DNA of 64,000 nucleotides from Allobosea sp035944375 (GTDB taxonomy: Bacteria; Pseudomonadota; Alphaproteobacteria; Rhizobiales; Beijerinckiaceae). The stretch lies in the NCBI RefSeq assembly GCF_035944375.1, contig NZ_DASZBE010000023.1; one strand, written 5' to 3'. Below, piece after piece: positions 7,962 to 15,984 of this stretch (position 1 is the first letter of the stretch; every line of letters begins with the position of its first letter). Under the pieces are notes generated by a model. The model was not told the DNA's origin, did no database searches, and was given only the letters and a program-made list of their open reading frames with translations. The position numbers and the translations under genes are program-made.

Positions 7962-8713
7962 AGCTGACCGTCGATGGATTGAGTGTCCGCTACGGTGCGA
8001 CGCAGGCGATCGAGGAGGTGGACGTCGCCGCCCATCCCGGCGAAGTTCTCGCGGTGATCGGCCCCAACGGCTCGGGCAAATCCTCGCTGGTCAAGGCCAT
8101 CGCCGGGCTGGTGGCGCATGAGGGTGTGGTCAGGTTCGACGGCTCGACCGTGCGGCCCGAGCGGATCGGCTACATGCCGCAGGACATCGGCGCACGCGCC
8201 GCGCTGACCGTGCTCGAAGCGGTGCTGCTGGGGCGTCTCGGGCGGCTCGGCCTGCGGGTGCGGCCTGACGATCTCGCCGCCGTCGAGGCGGTGCTGGGCG
8301 AACTCGACCTGATGCCGCTGGCCTCGCGCTATCTCGGCGAGCTCAGCGGCGGCCAGCGCCAGCTCGTTTTCCTGGCTCAGGCACTGGCATCCGAGCCTGC
8401 GCTCCTTCTGCTCGACGAGCCCATCAGCGCGCTCGACATCCGCCACCAGCTCGAGGTGATGGAGATCGTGCTGCGCATGACCCGGGCAAGGTCCCTGACC
8501 ACGCTCGTGATCCTGCACGATCTCAACATCGCCGCGCGCTTCGCCGACCGGGTGCTGGTGATGCGCTCGGGCCGCGCCGTCTGCTGCGGACAGCCCGAGG
8601 CGGTGATCGATGCTGCGATGGTCGCGTCCGTCTTCGGGGTCGAAGCAACCCTGTCTTCCGATCCGCAAGGGCGCCTGATCGTCACGCCACTGCGGGCGCT
8701 CGCGGCGGCCTGA
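7958..8713 (+). CDS. ABC transporter ATPase, FepC/BtuD type
   Basis: A 251-residue cytoplasmic ATPase powering the FecCD permease. Walker A GPNGSGKSS, signature LSGGQRQLV, Walker B LLLLDEP and the H-loop LVILHDLN are all present and in order. GTG 7958 overlaps the permease stop. It is the last gene of the DUF2946-PCuAC-FecBCD run and is followed by a convergent gene after 26 bp with no obvious terminator. Confidence 0.9.
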   Translation: MKLTVDGLSVRYGATQAIEEVDVAAHPGEVLAVIGPNGSGKSSLVKAIAGLVAHEGVVRFDGSTVRPERIGYMPQDIGARAALTVLEAVLLGRLGRLGLRVRPDDLAAVEAVLGELDLMPLASRYLGELSGGQRQLVFLAQALASEPALLLLDEPISALDIRHQLEVMEIVLRMTRARSLTTLVILHDLNIAARFADRVLVMRSGRAVCCGQPEAVIDAAMVASVFGVEATLSSDPQGRLIVTPLRALAAA

Positions 8714-8739
8714 CACGCTGCCGCAAGCGCTGGCCGGTC

Positions 8740-9756
8740 TCAGCGGAAGGGCGGGCTGTATTGCAGGCCGCCTTGCGTCCAGAGCGCGTTGGGGCCGCGG
8801 GCGAGCTTCAGCCGGGACTGGCCGCCGAGATAGCGCTCAAAGGATTCGCCGTAATTGCCGACGGTGGCGATGATGCGCACGACCCAGTCGTTGCTCACGC
8901 CCATCGCCTCTCCGAACTTGCCGTCCAGGCCCAGGAAACGCCGGATCTCTGGATTGGTCGACTTCGTCATGTCGCGGACATTGGCCTGGGTCACACCCAG
9001 TTCCTCGGCATTGACGAGGGCCGCCACCGTCCAGCGCACGAGGTTGAACCAGCCCTCATCGCCGGTGCGGACCCAGGGCCCGAGCGGCTCCTTCGAGATC
9101 ACCTCCGGCAGGACGGCATGGCCGTCGGGGTCCTGCAGCTTGAGCTTCACCGCAGCCAGCGCCGAGATGTCCGTGGTGTAGGCATCGCAGCGCCCGGCCT
9201 CATAGGCCTTCAGCGCCTCCTCGGAGGTGGCGAAGGCGGCAGGCTCGTATTTCATGCCGAGCTTGCGGAAATAGTCGGCAAGGTTGAGTTCGCTCGTCGT
9301 GCCCTGCGCCACGCAGACCGAGGCGCCGTCGAGCTTGGTGGCGCTGGCGACGCCCAGCTTCTTCGCCACCATGAAGCCCTGTCCATCATAGTAGTTCACG
9401 GCGGTGAAGGTGACGCCCTGGCCGAGATTGCGCGAGAGCGTCCAGGTCGTGGTGCGCGGAAGGACGTCGATCTCGCCGCCTTGCAGGGCGATCAGCCGAT
9501 CCTTCGAGGTCAGCGACACGAACTTCGCCTTATCGGGGTCGTTGAAGATTGCCACCGCCAGCGCCCGGCAGATGTCGATGTCGAAGCCGTTCCAGCGGCC
9601 CGCCGCATCCTGGATCGAGAAGCCGGCGACGCCGGGGCTGGTGCCGCAGATGACGTGGCCGCGGTCCTTGATCTTGGCGAGCGTGCCGCTGTTCTGGGCT
9701 GCGGCCTGCGTCGCGAGCGCGGCCAGCGCCGCCAGTCCGATGAGCAATCGTTTCAT
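8740..9756 (-). CDS. Amino-acid ABC transporter substrate-binding protein, AapJ-like
   Basis: A 338-residue periplasmic receptor with a Sec signal (MKRLLIGLAALAALATQAAA). LAKIKDRGHVICGTSPGVAGFS and WNGFDIDICRALAVAIF are hallmarks of the AapJ/BztA general L-amino-acid group, and the length fits. No AapQ, AapM or AapP gene is beside it, so it is an orphan receptor that may feed a transporter encoded elsewhere. It lies 98 bp downstream of a PLP-dependent Cys/Met-type lyase on the same strand, which suggests that the imported ligand is a sulfur or D-amino acid degraded by that enzyme; this is inference. Confidence 0.88.
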   Translation of the reverse strand: MKRLLIGLAALAALATQAAAQNSGTLAKIKDRGHVICGTSPGVAGFSIQDAAGRWNGFDIDICRALAVAIFNDPDKAKFVSLTSKDRLIALQGGEIDVLPRTTTWTLSRNLGQGVTFTAVNYYDGQGFMVAKKLGVASATKLDGASVCVAQGTTSELNLADYFRKLGMKYEPAAFATSEEALKAYEAGRCDAYTTDISALAAVKLKLQDPDGHAVLPEVISKEPLGPWVRTGDEGWFNLVRWTVAALVNAEELGVTQANVRDMTKSTNPEIRRFLGLDGKFGEAMGVSNDWVVRIIATVGNYGESFERYLGGQSRLKLARGPNALWTQGGLQYSPPFR

Positions 9757-9805
9757 GGTGATCCCCTTTTTTGGTCGGCGTCGATTTGGGCACGGCTCTC
9801 CTCCC

Positions 9806-9827
9806 GCGGCGGGTGGGAGCCCGCCGC
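9806..9827 (-). terminator. GC-rich hairpin between the PLP lyase and AapJ-like genes
   Basis: GCGGCGGG (9806-9813) and CCCGCCGC (9820-9827) form a perfect 8-bp stem with a 6-base loop. There is no U-tract in the minus direction, so it is more likely an mRNA stabiliser or attenuator setting the lyase:receptor ratio than a strict terminator. Confidence 0.4.
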
Positions 9828-9854
9828 GTTGGTTTCATTCCGGCTCTTCTTGTC

Positions 9855-11039
9855 TCAGGCGACCTTGGCGGCCGGTTTCTGTTCGAGCGCCACCAGCAGC
9901 GCGTCGAGGTCGCTCCAGAGGTCGTCCTCGTCCTCGAGCCCGATGCTGATGCGCAGCACAGGGCCCTCCGGCGTCCAGGGCACGACGCTGCGGTCGCCCT
10001 GCACCGCCATCGGCGCGATCAGGCTGCGGGTCCCGCCCCAGGAGGCGCCGATGGCGAAGATCTTCAGCGCGGTCAGCGCGGCTTCCAGAACGTCGTCGGC
10101 CACGGGCTTCAGCACGAGGCTGAACACACCCGAGGATCGACCCATGTCCCGCTTCCAGAATTCATGGCCGGGGCAGGAGGGCAGCGCCGGATGCAGCACC
10201 GTCTCGACCGCCGGCGAATGCGTCAGGCGCCTGGCGAAATCCTCCGAGACCCGGCCCATATGGGCAACGCGCAGCCCCATCGTCTCGATGCCGCGCAAGG
10301 CGAGCTGGCATTCGTCGGGCGAGACACCGACGCCATAGCCGCGCAGCAGCTCCTTGAGCTTCTGGCGCAGGCCGATGTCGGCGACGGTGATCGAGCCGAG
10401 CAGCAGGTCGGAATGGCCGCCGACATATTTGGTCAGGGCCTCGCAGGCGAAATCGGCGCCATGGGCGAGCGGCTTGAACAGGAGCGGCGTCGCCCAGGTG
10501 TTGTCGCAGCCGACGAGACAGCCCTTGGCCTTGGCGGCCTTCACGATGGCGGGCACGTCCTGCACCTCCATCGTGCCCGAGCCGGGGGACTCGACCCAGA
10601 CCAGCTTCGTGGTGTCGTCGATGAGATCGGCGATGCCGGCCCCGATCAGCGGGTCGTAGACGCCATAATCGATGCCGCGCGGCTTCAGATAGTCCGCGCA
10701 GAAGCTGCGCACCGGCGGATAGACATGGTCGGGGATCAGCACCCTGTCGCCCGGCATCAGCACGGCGAGCATCACCATGGTCACGGCGGCCTGGCCGGAC
10801 GGCACCAGCACGGTGCGCACGCCGCCATGCAGCGCGGTGAGCTGCGCCTCCAGCGTGCGGGTCGTCGGCGTGCCGTGGAGCCCATAGGTGTAGCCGTCGA
10901 AGCCGCGGTATTTGCGCGCCGCGAAGCTCGCCGCATCCTTGTAGACGATGGTCGAGGCGCGGTGCGTCGGCACGGCCAGCGATGCATAACCCTCCTCGTT
11001 GACGGCCGGATGGTGAACGCAGCGGGTCAGGTCTTGCAT
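9855..11039 (-). CDS. Cys/Met metabolism PLP-dependent enzyme (cystathionine beta-lyase type)
   Basis: A 394-residue fold-type I PLP enzyme. Landmarks are YTYGLHGTPTTRTLEAQL (the substrate/PLP loop), VLVPSGQAAVTMVML (PLP phosphate binding), the conserved aspartate in VGCDNTWATPLLFKPL, and the Schiff-base lysine in ALTKYVGGHSDLLLG. GLHGTPT and the short C-terminus favour the MetC-like beta-lyase branch over gamma-synthases. It would cleave a C-S bond of cystathionine or a related cysteine conjugate to give a thiol, pyruvate and ammonia. A LysR gene lies upstream and an AapJ-like receptor downstream, all on the minus strand, so it may serve scavenging of sulfur amino acids rather than methionine synthesis. 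Confidence 0.85.
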   Translation of the reverse strand: MQDLTRCVHHPAVNEEGYASLAVPTHRASTIVYKDAASFAARKYRGFDGYTYGLHGTPTTRTLEAQLTALHGGVRTVLVPSGQAAVTMVMLAVLMPGDRVLIPDHVYPPVRSFCADYLKPRGIDYGVYDPLIGAGIADLIDDTTKLVWVESPGSGTMEVQDVPAIVKAAKAKGCLVGCDNTWATPLLFKPLAHGADFACEALTKYVGGHSDLLLGSITVADIGLRQKLKELLRGYGVGVSPDECQLALRGIETMGLRVAHMGRVSEDFARRLTHSPAVETVLHPALPSCPGHEFWKRDMGRSSGVFSLVLKPVADDVLEAALTALKIFAIGASWGGTRSLIAPMAVQGDRSVVPWTPEGPVLRISIGLEDEDDLWSDLDALLVALEQKPAAKVA

Positions 11040-11150
11040 GGAAATCCCTCTCTGGGACCCATGCGTAAGCCATCGGCCCGGCGCCGCAATCAGGCATGAG
11101 GCATGACATGATGCCTGGATGTTATGACCGAGGCCGGCGAGGCTGGCGGC

Positions 11151-12029
11151 TCAGCGCTCCGCCATCAGGCAGTCGATGAAATCGCGCACCAGCTGTGATT
11201 TCGGCCGGTCGGCGGGCAGCAGCAGGACGCTCTTGCTGTGCACGGCGGGCTCGAAGGGCAGCAGCACGACCCTGGACTGGTCGAACCCCGCGATTGCATA
11301 GGGGCTGACCAGGCCGACGCCGACGCCTTCCGAGACGAGGGCAAAGACGGTCGCGGCATAGATCGTCTCGACGACGATCCGCGGCGGGAGCGCCCCCGCC
11401 TCGGCGATGGCGAGGTCGAGGCGCTGGCGCGCGCGGTCCTCGGGGACATAGGCGACGAAATCGAGGCCGGCGAGGTCGTGCGGCGTGATCACGCTGCGCT
11501 CCGACAGCGGGTGCCCGACAGGAATCGCGCAGAACGCCCGAGGCGAGACGAAGGGCTGGTGGACGAGCCCGCTGACATCGACCTCGTCGGCGGCGAGGCC
11601 GAGATCGAACTCGCCAGCGACGACGCCGTTGCGGACATCACGCGAGGGCAGCACCATCAGGGTCACCGCGGTGTCGGGGCGCCGGTCGCGAAAGCGCCTG
11701 ACGGCTCGCGGCACGAGCGAGGACCCCAGCGCCGAGAGCGAGGCGACCCGGATCTGGCCGGCGCCGTGGTCGCGGATGCGGGCGGCGGCGGAGCGGATCT
11801 TGTCCATGCCGCGAAAGGCGGCCTGGACCTCGTCATAGAGCAGGCGGCCTTCCGGCGTCGGCACGATGCGGTTTCGCACCCGGTCGAAGAGCAGGAAGCC
11901 GACCGAGGCCTCCAGATCGGCGATGGTGCGGCTGACGCCGGGCTGCGTGACGCCGAGCAGTTCGGCCGCCCGCGAAATCGTGCCGGCCTTCATCACGGCG
12001 ACGAAGATCTCGATCTGGCGGCTGTTCAC
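11151..12029 (-). CDS. LysR-family transcriptional regulator
   Basis: A 292-residue DNA-binding regulator. The N-terminal winged helix-turn-helix (VNSRQIEIFVAVMKAGTISR, then AAELLGVTQPGVSRTIADLE) is followed by a linker and a periplasmic-binding-like effector domain (residues about 90-290). GTG at 12029 is chosen because MNSRQIEIF is the usual family N-terminus; a TTG 42 bp upstream is possible but adds an Arg-rich tail unlike the family. It lies 111 bp upstream of the PLP lyase on the same strand and is the obvious candidate to regulate it. Confidence 0.88.
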   Translation of the reverse strand: MNSRQIEIFVAVMKAGTISRAAELLGVTQPGVSRTIADLEASVGFLLFDRVRNRIVPTPEGRLLYDEVQAAFRGMDKIRSAAARIRDHGAGQIRVASLSALGSSLVPRAVRRFRDRRPDTAVTLMVLPSRDVRNGVVAGEFDLGLAADEVDVSGLVHQPFVSPRAFCAIPVGHPLSERSVITPHDLAGLDFVAYVPEDRARQRLDLAIAEAGALPPRIVVETIYAATVFALVSEGVGVGLVSPYAIAGFDQSRVVLLPFEPAVHSKSVLLLPADRPKSQLVRDFIDCLMAER

Positions 12030-12325
12030 GGCGGCGATGCTCCGGCTCTCCCGCCTACGCGGCTGGCGCAAGGCAAATCACAGCCCGCGCCGCGCCGCAA
12101 ACGCGACGTCTGCGCCGTCACGAGGCGGTCATCGACGCGGCGGTATCTGCCGCGCCATGATCACCCGTCCGACAATGCTCGAGCCGACCGCGCCATCGGC
12201 CAGCCGGTCTGCCGCACGGGATGACGGCGGGTTGCTTCTGTCGCATGGCGACTCCATTACCTGAAAAGCGATTGCCGTCACGGCCTGACCCAGCTTTCAT
12301 CGCTCCCAGCCTCCGGAACCCTGCC
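12030..12325. other. Intergenic region between divergent LysR and phosphodiesterase genes
   Basis: This 296-bp gap must hold both promoters. I see no strong -35/-10 pair, operator dyad or small gene; only a weak CCGGAA ribosome site at 12313-12318 before the ATG at 12326. Confidence 0.4.
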
Positions 12326-13801
12326 ATGCCCGATCAGGACACTCCCCTCGCCGACCGCGTCGTCATAGCGGTCTTCGACGGCCTTCGCCCGGATATGCTG
12401 AGCCCGGAGCAGACGCCGAACCTGATGCGGCTGGCCGCGCGCGGCGCCTGGTTCCGCCGGGCGCGCAGCGTCTTCCCCTCTGTCACGCGGGTCGCCACGA
12501 CCTCGATCGCCACGGGCGCACCGCCCGGCGTGCACGGCATCGTCGGCAATGCCTTCCATCACCGCGAGGCGATTCCGGAGCGGATATTCGACACCAGCGA
12601 CGCCACGATGCTGCGCCGCGCCGAGGCTCATCACGAGGGGCGGCTGGTCGATGTCGAGACCATGGGAGACCGGCTGGCAAAGGCCGGCAAGCGGCTCGCC
12701 GTCGTCCATGTCGGCTCGCCCGGTTCGGCGCATTTCATCAACTCGCGCGCCCGCGCCAATGGGCACTGGACGTTTTCCGTCCATGGCACGGGTGCCACCC
12801 AGACGCCGGAAGCGGTCGAGCAGGCGCTGGCTCTGCTCGGCCCGCTGCCGCCGCGTGAGATGCCCCGGATTTCCGAACTCGCCTATGGCGGCCGGCTGAT
12901 GACGGAGCATGTGCTGCCCGTGCTGGCGCCCGATGTCGCGCTGATCTGGTTCAACGAGCCGGACACGACCTTCCATTATCGCGGGCTCGGCTCCGCCGAG
13001 GCGAAGGCCGGGCTGAAGGAGGCGGACCGCGCCTTCGGGACGATCCTGGACTGGGTCAAGGCGCAGCCGGATGCGGAGCGCATCACGGTGATCGCGGCCT
13101 CCGACCATGGCCAGATCTCGACGGGCTCGGTCGAGCCGCTGTTCGACGCCGCCGTCGCGGCCGGCTTCAGCCTCAGCGCCACAAAGGAGATCGGCGAGGC
13201 CGCGCTCACCGCCACCGGCGGCATCAGCGGCGAGATCCGCCTGCGCGATCCCGCGGACCGCGCGACGCTCGCCCGCATCGCCGCCTGGCTGATGGAGCAG
13301 CCCGCCATCGGCCATGTTCTCTCGGCCGACCGCAACGGCGTCGAAGGCCAGGTCGAAGGCACACTTTCGCTCGGCCTAATGGGGGCGGGCCATGCGCGCC
13401 AGCCGGAGCTGATGTTCATCCTGAAATCCGGTCTGGAGGCGGATCCTTACGGCCTGCCCGGCCTGGGCGCGATGACGCCCGGCGACGTGCCGCTGGGCGG
13501 CGGCATGCATGGCGGCATCAACCCGCATGAGCTCAACACGGTGCTGATCCTCGCCCGCGGCGACGGGGAGGAGTCCGGCGCCGTGTCGCAGGAACCGGCC
13601 GGCATCATCGACATCGCCCCGACGGTGCTGGGACTGCTCGGGGTCGCGCCGGCCCCGACCATGGTCGGTCGCAATCTGGCGCGGCCCGCGCGCAGCGAGG
13701 CCCGGATCCAGCGCCATGCGGCCGGAACCGGCGCCTTCAGCCAGACGGTCGAGATCGTCGAGCAGGACGGCCGCCACTTCATCCTCGGCGGCGGGCAATA
13801 G
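12326..13801 (+). CDS. Type I phosphodiesterase / nucleotide pyrophosphatase family protein
   Basis: A 491-residue alkaline-phosphatase-superfamily enzyme. Metal and nucleophile features are visible: VVIAVFDGLRPDML (first metal aspartate), FPSVTRVATTSIATG (Thr nucleophile region typical of NPP/PhnA-like enzymes), GIVGNAF, FNEPDTTFHYRG (Asp/His pair), AASDHGQ (metal Asp-His) and a C-terminal GGGMHGGINPHELNTV carrying the last metal histidine. No signal peptide is seen, so it is probably cytoplasmic. The ATG at 12326 is preferred because conservation begins there. Substrate is unknown; phosphodiesters, phosphonates or nucleotides are possible. It is convergent with the sox genes and not part of an evident operon. 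Confidence 0.8.
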   Translation: MPDQDTPLADRVVIAVFDGLRPDMLSPEQTPNLMRLAARGAWFRRARSVFPSVTRVATTSIATGAPPGVHGIVGNAFHHREAIPERIFDTSDATMLRRAEAHHEGRLVDVETMGDRLAKAGKRLAVVHVGSPGSAHFINSRARANGHWTFSVHGTGATQTPEAVEQALALLGPLPPREMPRISELAYGGRLMTEHVLPVLAPDVALIWFNEPDTTFHYRGLGSAEAKAGLKEADRAFGTILDWVKAQPDAERITVIAASDHGQISTGSVEPLFDAAVAAGFSLSATKEIGEAALTATGGISGEIRLRDPADRATLARIAAWLMEQPAIGHVLSADRNGVEGQVEGTLSLGLMGAGHARQPELMFILKSGLEADPYGLPGLGAMTPGDVPLGGGMHGGINPHELNTVLILARGDGEESGAVSQEPAGIIDIAPTVLGLLGVAPAPTMVGRNLARPARSEARIQRHAAGTGAFSQTVEIVEQDGRHFILGGGQ

Positions 13802-13849
13802 CGTCCGCTGCCTCCCGGACGAAGCGCCGCTGTCATGCAGGTCACGCCG

Positions 13850-14611
13850 TCAGCGGCGCATGGCCGGCGTTTCGACGGGAAGGCCCCTGGCGCGGGCGGC
13901 GAGAAAGAGTTCCAGCGCCAGATATTCCGGCCCGCCCGCCTCGAACTGCGTCGCGCGCACGCCCAGCGAGCAGGCGCGCAGGCGCCGGTGCAGCGAGCCG
14001 ACCTCGTTCCATTCCAGCCGGTAGGCGGGATAGCCGGTGCCCGCGCCATGGCTGATCGTGTCGCCGCGCAGCTTCTGGCCGACGAGGCCATCATGGCATT
14101 GCCGGCAGGAGAGGTTGAGCTGGCCCTGCCGGCGCTCGAAGAAGGCCCGGCCCGCCTCGTAATAGGGCTGCGCCGGCCCGTCGGCCGTGACCTGCATCGA
14201 CAGGCCGCGCGAGAGCGAGGCGAGATAGGCGGTGAGCGAGAGCAGGTCCGGCGTCTCGTAGCCGAAGGCGGGCTGCGCCTGACGCTCGACCCGGCACTGC
14301 TCGATGCGGCCTTCGAGATTCAGCAGCCGGCCCGTGGCGGCATCGACCTGCGGATAGCGCGTGGCGGCGCCGCGCAGGCTCTGCTGCGGCTCGACATGGC
14401 AACCGATGCAGGCCTGCCCCTCGCCTGCCGGCCTGCGGCTGAACAGCTCGCGCCCCTGCTCGACCCAGAAGAAGCCGGGGTTGCGCGTCTCATCGGCCTG
14501 CTGCCGGCGCAATTCGGGGGAGAGGAAGTCGGAGCCGGAGCGGATTTCGGCGAGGGCGGCGCCTGCCGACAGCACGGCAAGTGCTGTGAGCCCCACCAGG
14601 AGCGCCGTCAT
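13850..14611 (-). CDS. soxA: SoxA, dihaem cytochrome c subunit of L-cysteine S-thiosulfotransferase
   Basis: A 253-residue periplasmic protein with a Sec signal peptide (to about residue 21, AALA). Two haem c motifs are present, CIGCH (residues 68-72) and CRQCH (169-173), so this is the dihaem form. The catalytic persulfide cysteine is in CSLGVRATQF (Cys214). SoxA pairs with SoxX to attach thiosulfate to the carrier SoxYZ. It is last in the iorA-iorB-soxX-soxY-soxZ-soxA run, but is separated from soxZ by a 120-bp palindromic repeat whose edge supplies the ATG; a GTG five codons downstream is an alternative start. soxB and soxCD are absent from the neighbourhood. Confidence 0.92.
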   Translation of the reverse strand: MTALLVGLTALAVLSAGAALAEIRSGSDFLSPELRRQQADETRNPGFFWVEQGRELFSRRPAGEGQACIGCHVEPQQSLRGAATRYPQVDAATGRLLNLEGRIEQCRVERQAQPAFGYETPDLLSLTAYLASLSRGLSMQVTADGPAQPYYEAGRAFFERRQGQLNLSCRQCHDGLVGQKLRGDTISHGAGTGYPAYRLEWNEVGSLHRRLRACSLGVRATQFEAGGPEYLALELFLAARARGLPVETPAMRR

Positions 14612-14726
14612 TCCGGGCGCAGCGAAGCGGAGGCCCGGAATCCATCCTAGGGCCAATCCCTTCGAGGCCTTGCGCTCTACGATGGATTCCGGAGCGGCGC
14701 CGCTTTCGCGGCTTGTCCGGAATGAC
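14607..14726. repeat. Palindromic intergenic repeat (REP-like), soxZ-soxA junction
   Basis: The element runs from GTCATTCCGG to CCGGAATGAC and contains internal CCGGAATCCAT and ATGGATTCCGG arms, so it folds as two nested hairpins. A second copy of the same architecture is at 52337-52459. The soxA ATG is the CAT inside its left border. Confidence 0.8.
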
Positions 14727-14736
14727 GGCGCCGCCC

Positions 14737-15060
14737 TCACGTCACGGTCAGCCGGGCGGTGCGGGTGTAGGTCGCGCCGCCGTCCTCGCGCCATTCGAAG
14801 ACGATGTCGCCGGTCTCGATGGCCCGCGTCGTGAACGACACGAAAGGGTTGGCCGAGACGCCGGTGTGCATGTCGAAGCGGAAGATCGGCTCGCCGGCAT
14901 AGGTCGCGGTGAGCCGGTTCAGGATCTTGCGCGGCACGGTGCCGCCCTTGCCGTCGGACTGGCCGCCGCGGTCCATCGGGTGGCGGGTGAGAACGCGGAT
15001 TTCGACGATCTCGCCGGCCTTGGCCTCGGCGGGCAGGGTGATGCGGGCGTTGAAGCTCAT
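14737..15060 (-). CDS. soxZ: SoxZ, sulfur carrier complex subunit
   Basis: A 107-residue immunoglobulin-like protein with the SoxZ pattern: ARITLPAEAKAGEIVEIRVL, TRHPMDRG, a KILNRLTATYAGEPIFRFD centre and NPFVSFTTRAIETGDIVFEW. It has no signal peptide of its own and is exported bound to Tat-targeted SoxY. It lies 11 bp downstream of soxY. Function is to form the SoxYZ heterodimer that carries the sulfur substrate on the SoxY C-terminal cysteine. Confidence 0.93.
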   Translation of the reverse strand: MSFNARITLPAEAKAGEIVEIRVLTRHPMDRGGQSDGKGGTVPRKILNRLTATYAGEPIFRFDMHTGVSANPFVSFTTRAIETGDIVFEWREDGGATYTRTARLTVT

Positions 15061-15071
15061 CGGATGTCTCC

Positions 15072-15566
15072 TCAGCCGCCGTCGATGCAGGCGCTCAGCG
15101 TCACGACGATGTCGGCATCGGTCATGACGAAGCGGCCGTCGCTGAGCGATGCCAGCGCCACGACCTTCTGCGATTGTGCGATCCGCAGCGTGGTCGCGAC
15201 CTCGGCGCGACCGGCGCGCGGGCCGAGATGGAAGCGCGCCATGTCCGGAAAGGGGTTCTTCTCGGCGATGAGATGAATCCAGCGGACATGGTCGGCTGGC
15301 GTCATCGGGCTGTCGACGACGATCCTCGTGTCGACCGAATTGCCGTTCTCGGCGAGTGCCGGGATCTCGAGCCTGATACGCGCGCGCTCGGGCAAAGCGC
15401 CCTCGGTGACGCGGGCAATGAGCTGCGCGAGCTCCGGCGGCGTGTCGGCGGCAGCCTTGAGCGGAAGCCCGGCGGCCAGCAGCCCGGCCGCCGCGCCCGC
15501 CATGAGGCTGCGGCGGTCGATCCCCGCTTCAGTCTGCGCGGAGCGTGGCGAGATAGCTGACGACAT
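15072..15566 (-). CDS. soxY: SoxY, sulfur-substrate carrier with atypical C-terminus
   Basis: A 164-residue protein with a twin-arginine signal (DRRSLMAGAAAGLLAAGLP) and a SoxY domain containing NGNSVDTRIVVDSPMTPADH and IHLIAEKNPFPDMARFHLGP. Known SoxY proteins end in the swinging arm GGCGG whose cysteine carries sulfur; here the protein ends SACIDGG, with a single cysteine (Cys160) four residues from the end. The cysteine is therefore kept but its surroundings differ. ATG 15566 overlaps the end of soxX by 38 bp; it is chosen because it puts the Tat motif at residues 18-19. Confidence 0.88.
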   Translation of the reverse strand: MSSAISPRSAQTEAGIDRRSLMAGAAAGLLAAGLPLKAAADTPPELAQLIARVTEGALPERARIRLEIPALAENGNSVDTRIVVDSPMTPADHVRWIHLIAEKNPFPDMARFHLGPRAGRAEVATTLRIAQSQKVVALASLSDGRFVMTDADIVVTLSACIDGG

Positions 15567-15948
15567 CCTCGATCTCCTGGGCCGAGAGGGCCGGCTTGCC
15601 CCGGAAGGCCGGGGCGACATCACGCAGGTTTTCCGTCCTGAAATAGGGCGGCATCACCGTTTGCGGGTTCAAAAGCGAGGCATCGACCAGCCGCAGACGA
15701 ATCTGGCCGGCGTCGAGCCGCGCGCCGACGCCGGCGAGCGGCGGCCCGATCGAGCCCTGGAAGGGCTCGGACGGATCCGCGCCCTGGTGGCAGATCAGGC
15801 AGTTGCCGCGCTCGCGATCCCGCAGGAGAGCCTCGCCCCGCCGGACATCGCCGGCGAGGCCCCCGAGCGGCGCAGGGATCGCGTCGCCGACGACCGCGTA
15901 GGGTTCGAGCGCGGCGGCTGGAGACGCTTTAACTGCGATGAACGCCAA
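15529..15948 (-). CDS. soxX: SoxX, monohaem cytochrome c subunit of L-cysteine S-thiosulfotransferase
   Basis: A 139-residue cytochrome with one haem c motif, CLICH, and the distal methionine in NPQTVMPPYF, followed by a C-terminal EIEDVVSYLATLR helix typical of the class. The start is uncertain: TTG at 15948 gives a short hydrophobic signal (LAFIAVKASPAAALE), while no ATG or GTG exists in frame between here and the inverted repeat at 15985. SoxX receives electrons from SoxA during thiosulfate conjugation to SoxY. It is the first sox gene after iorB, separated by a 129-bp inverted repeat. Confidence 0.85.
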   Translation of the reverse strand: MAFIAVKASPAAALEPYAVVGDAIPAPLGGLAGDVRRGEALLRDRERGNCLICHQGADPSEPFQGSIGPPLAGVGARLDAGQIRLRLVDASLLNPQTVMPPYFRTENLRDVAPAFRGKPALSAQEIEDVVSYLATLRAD

Positions 15949-15984
15949 TATCGTCAGGCCCCATCTGATCGCGACACCTGCCGC

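Noticed and set aside
8740..9756. Treating the AapJ-like receptor as part of the FecBCD importer
   Set aside because: It belongs to a different binding-protein class and is on the opposite strand, convergent with that operon.
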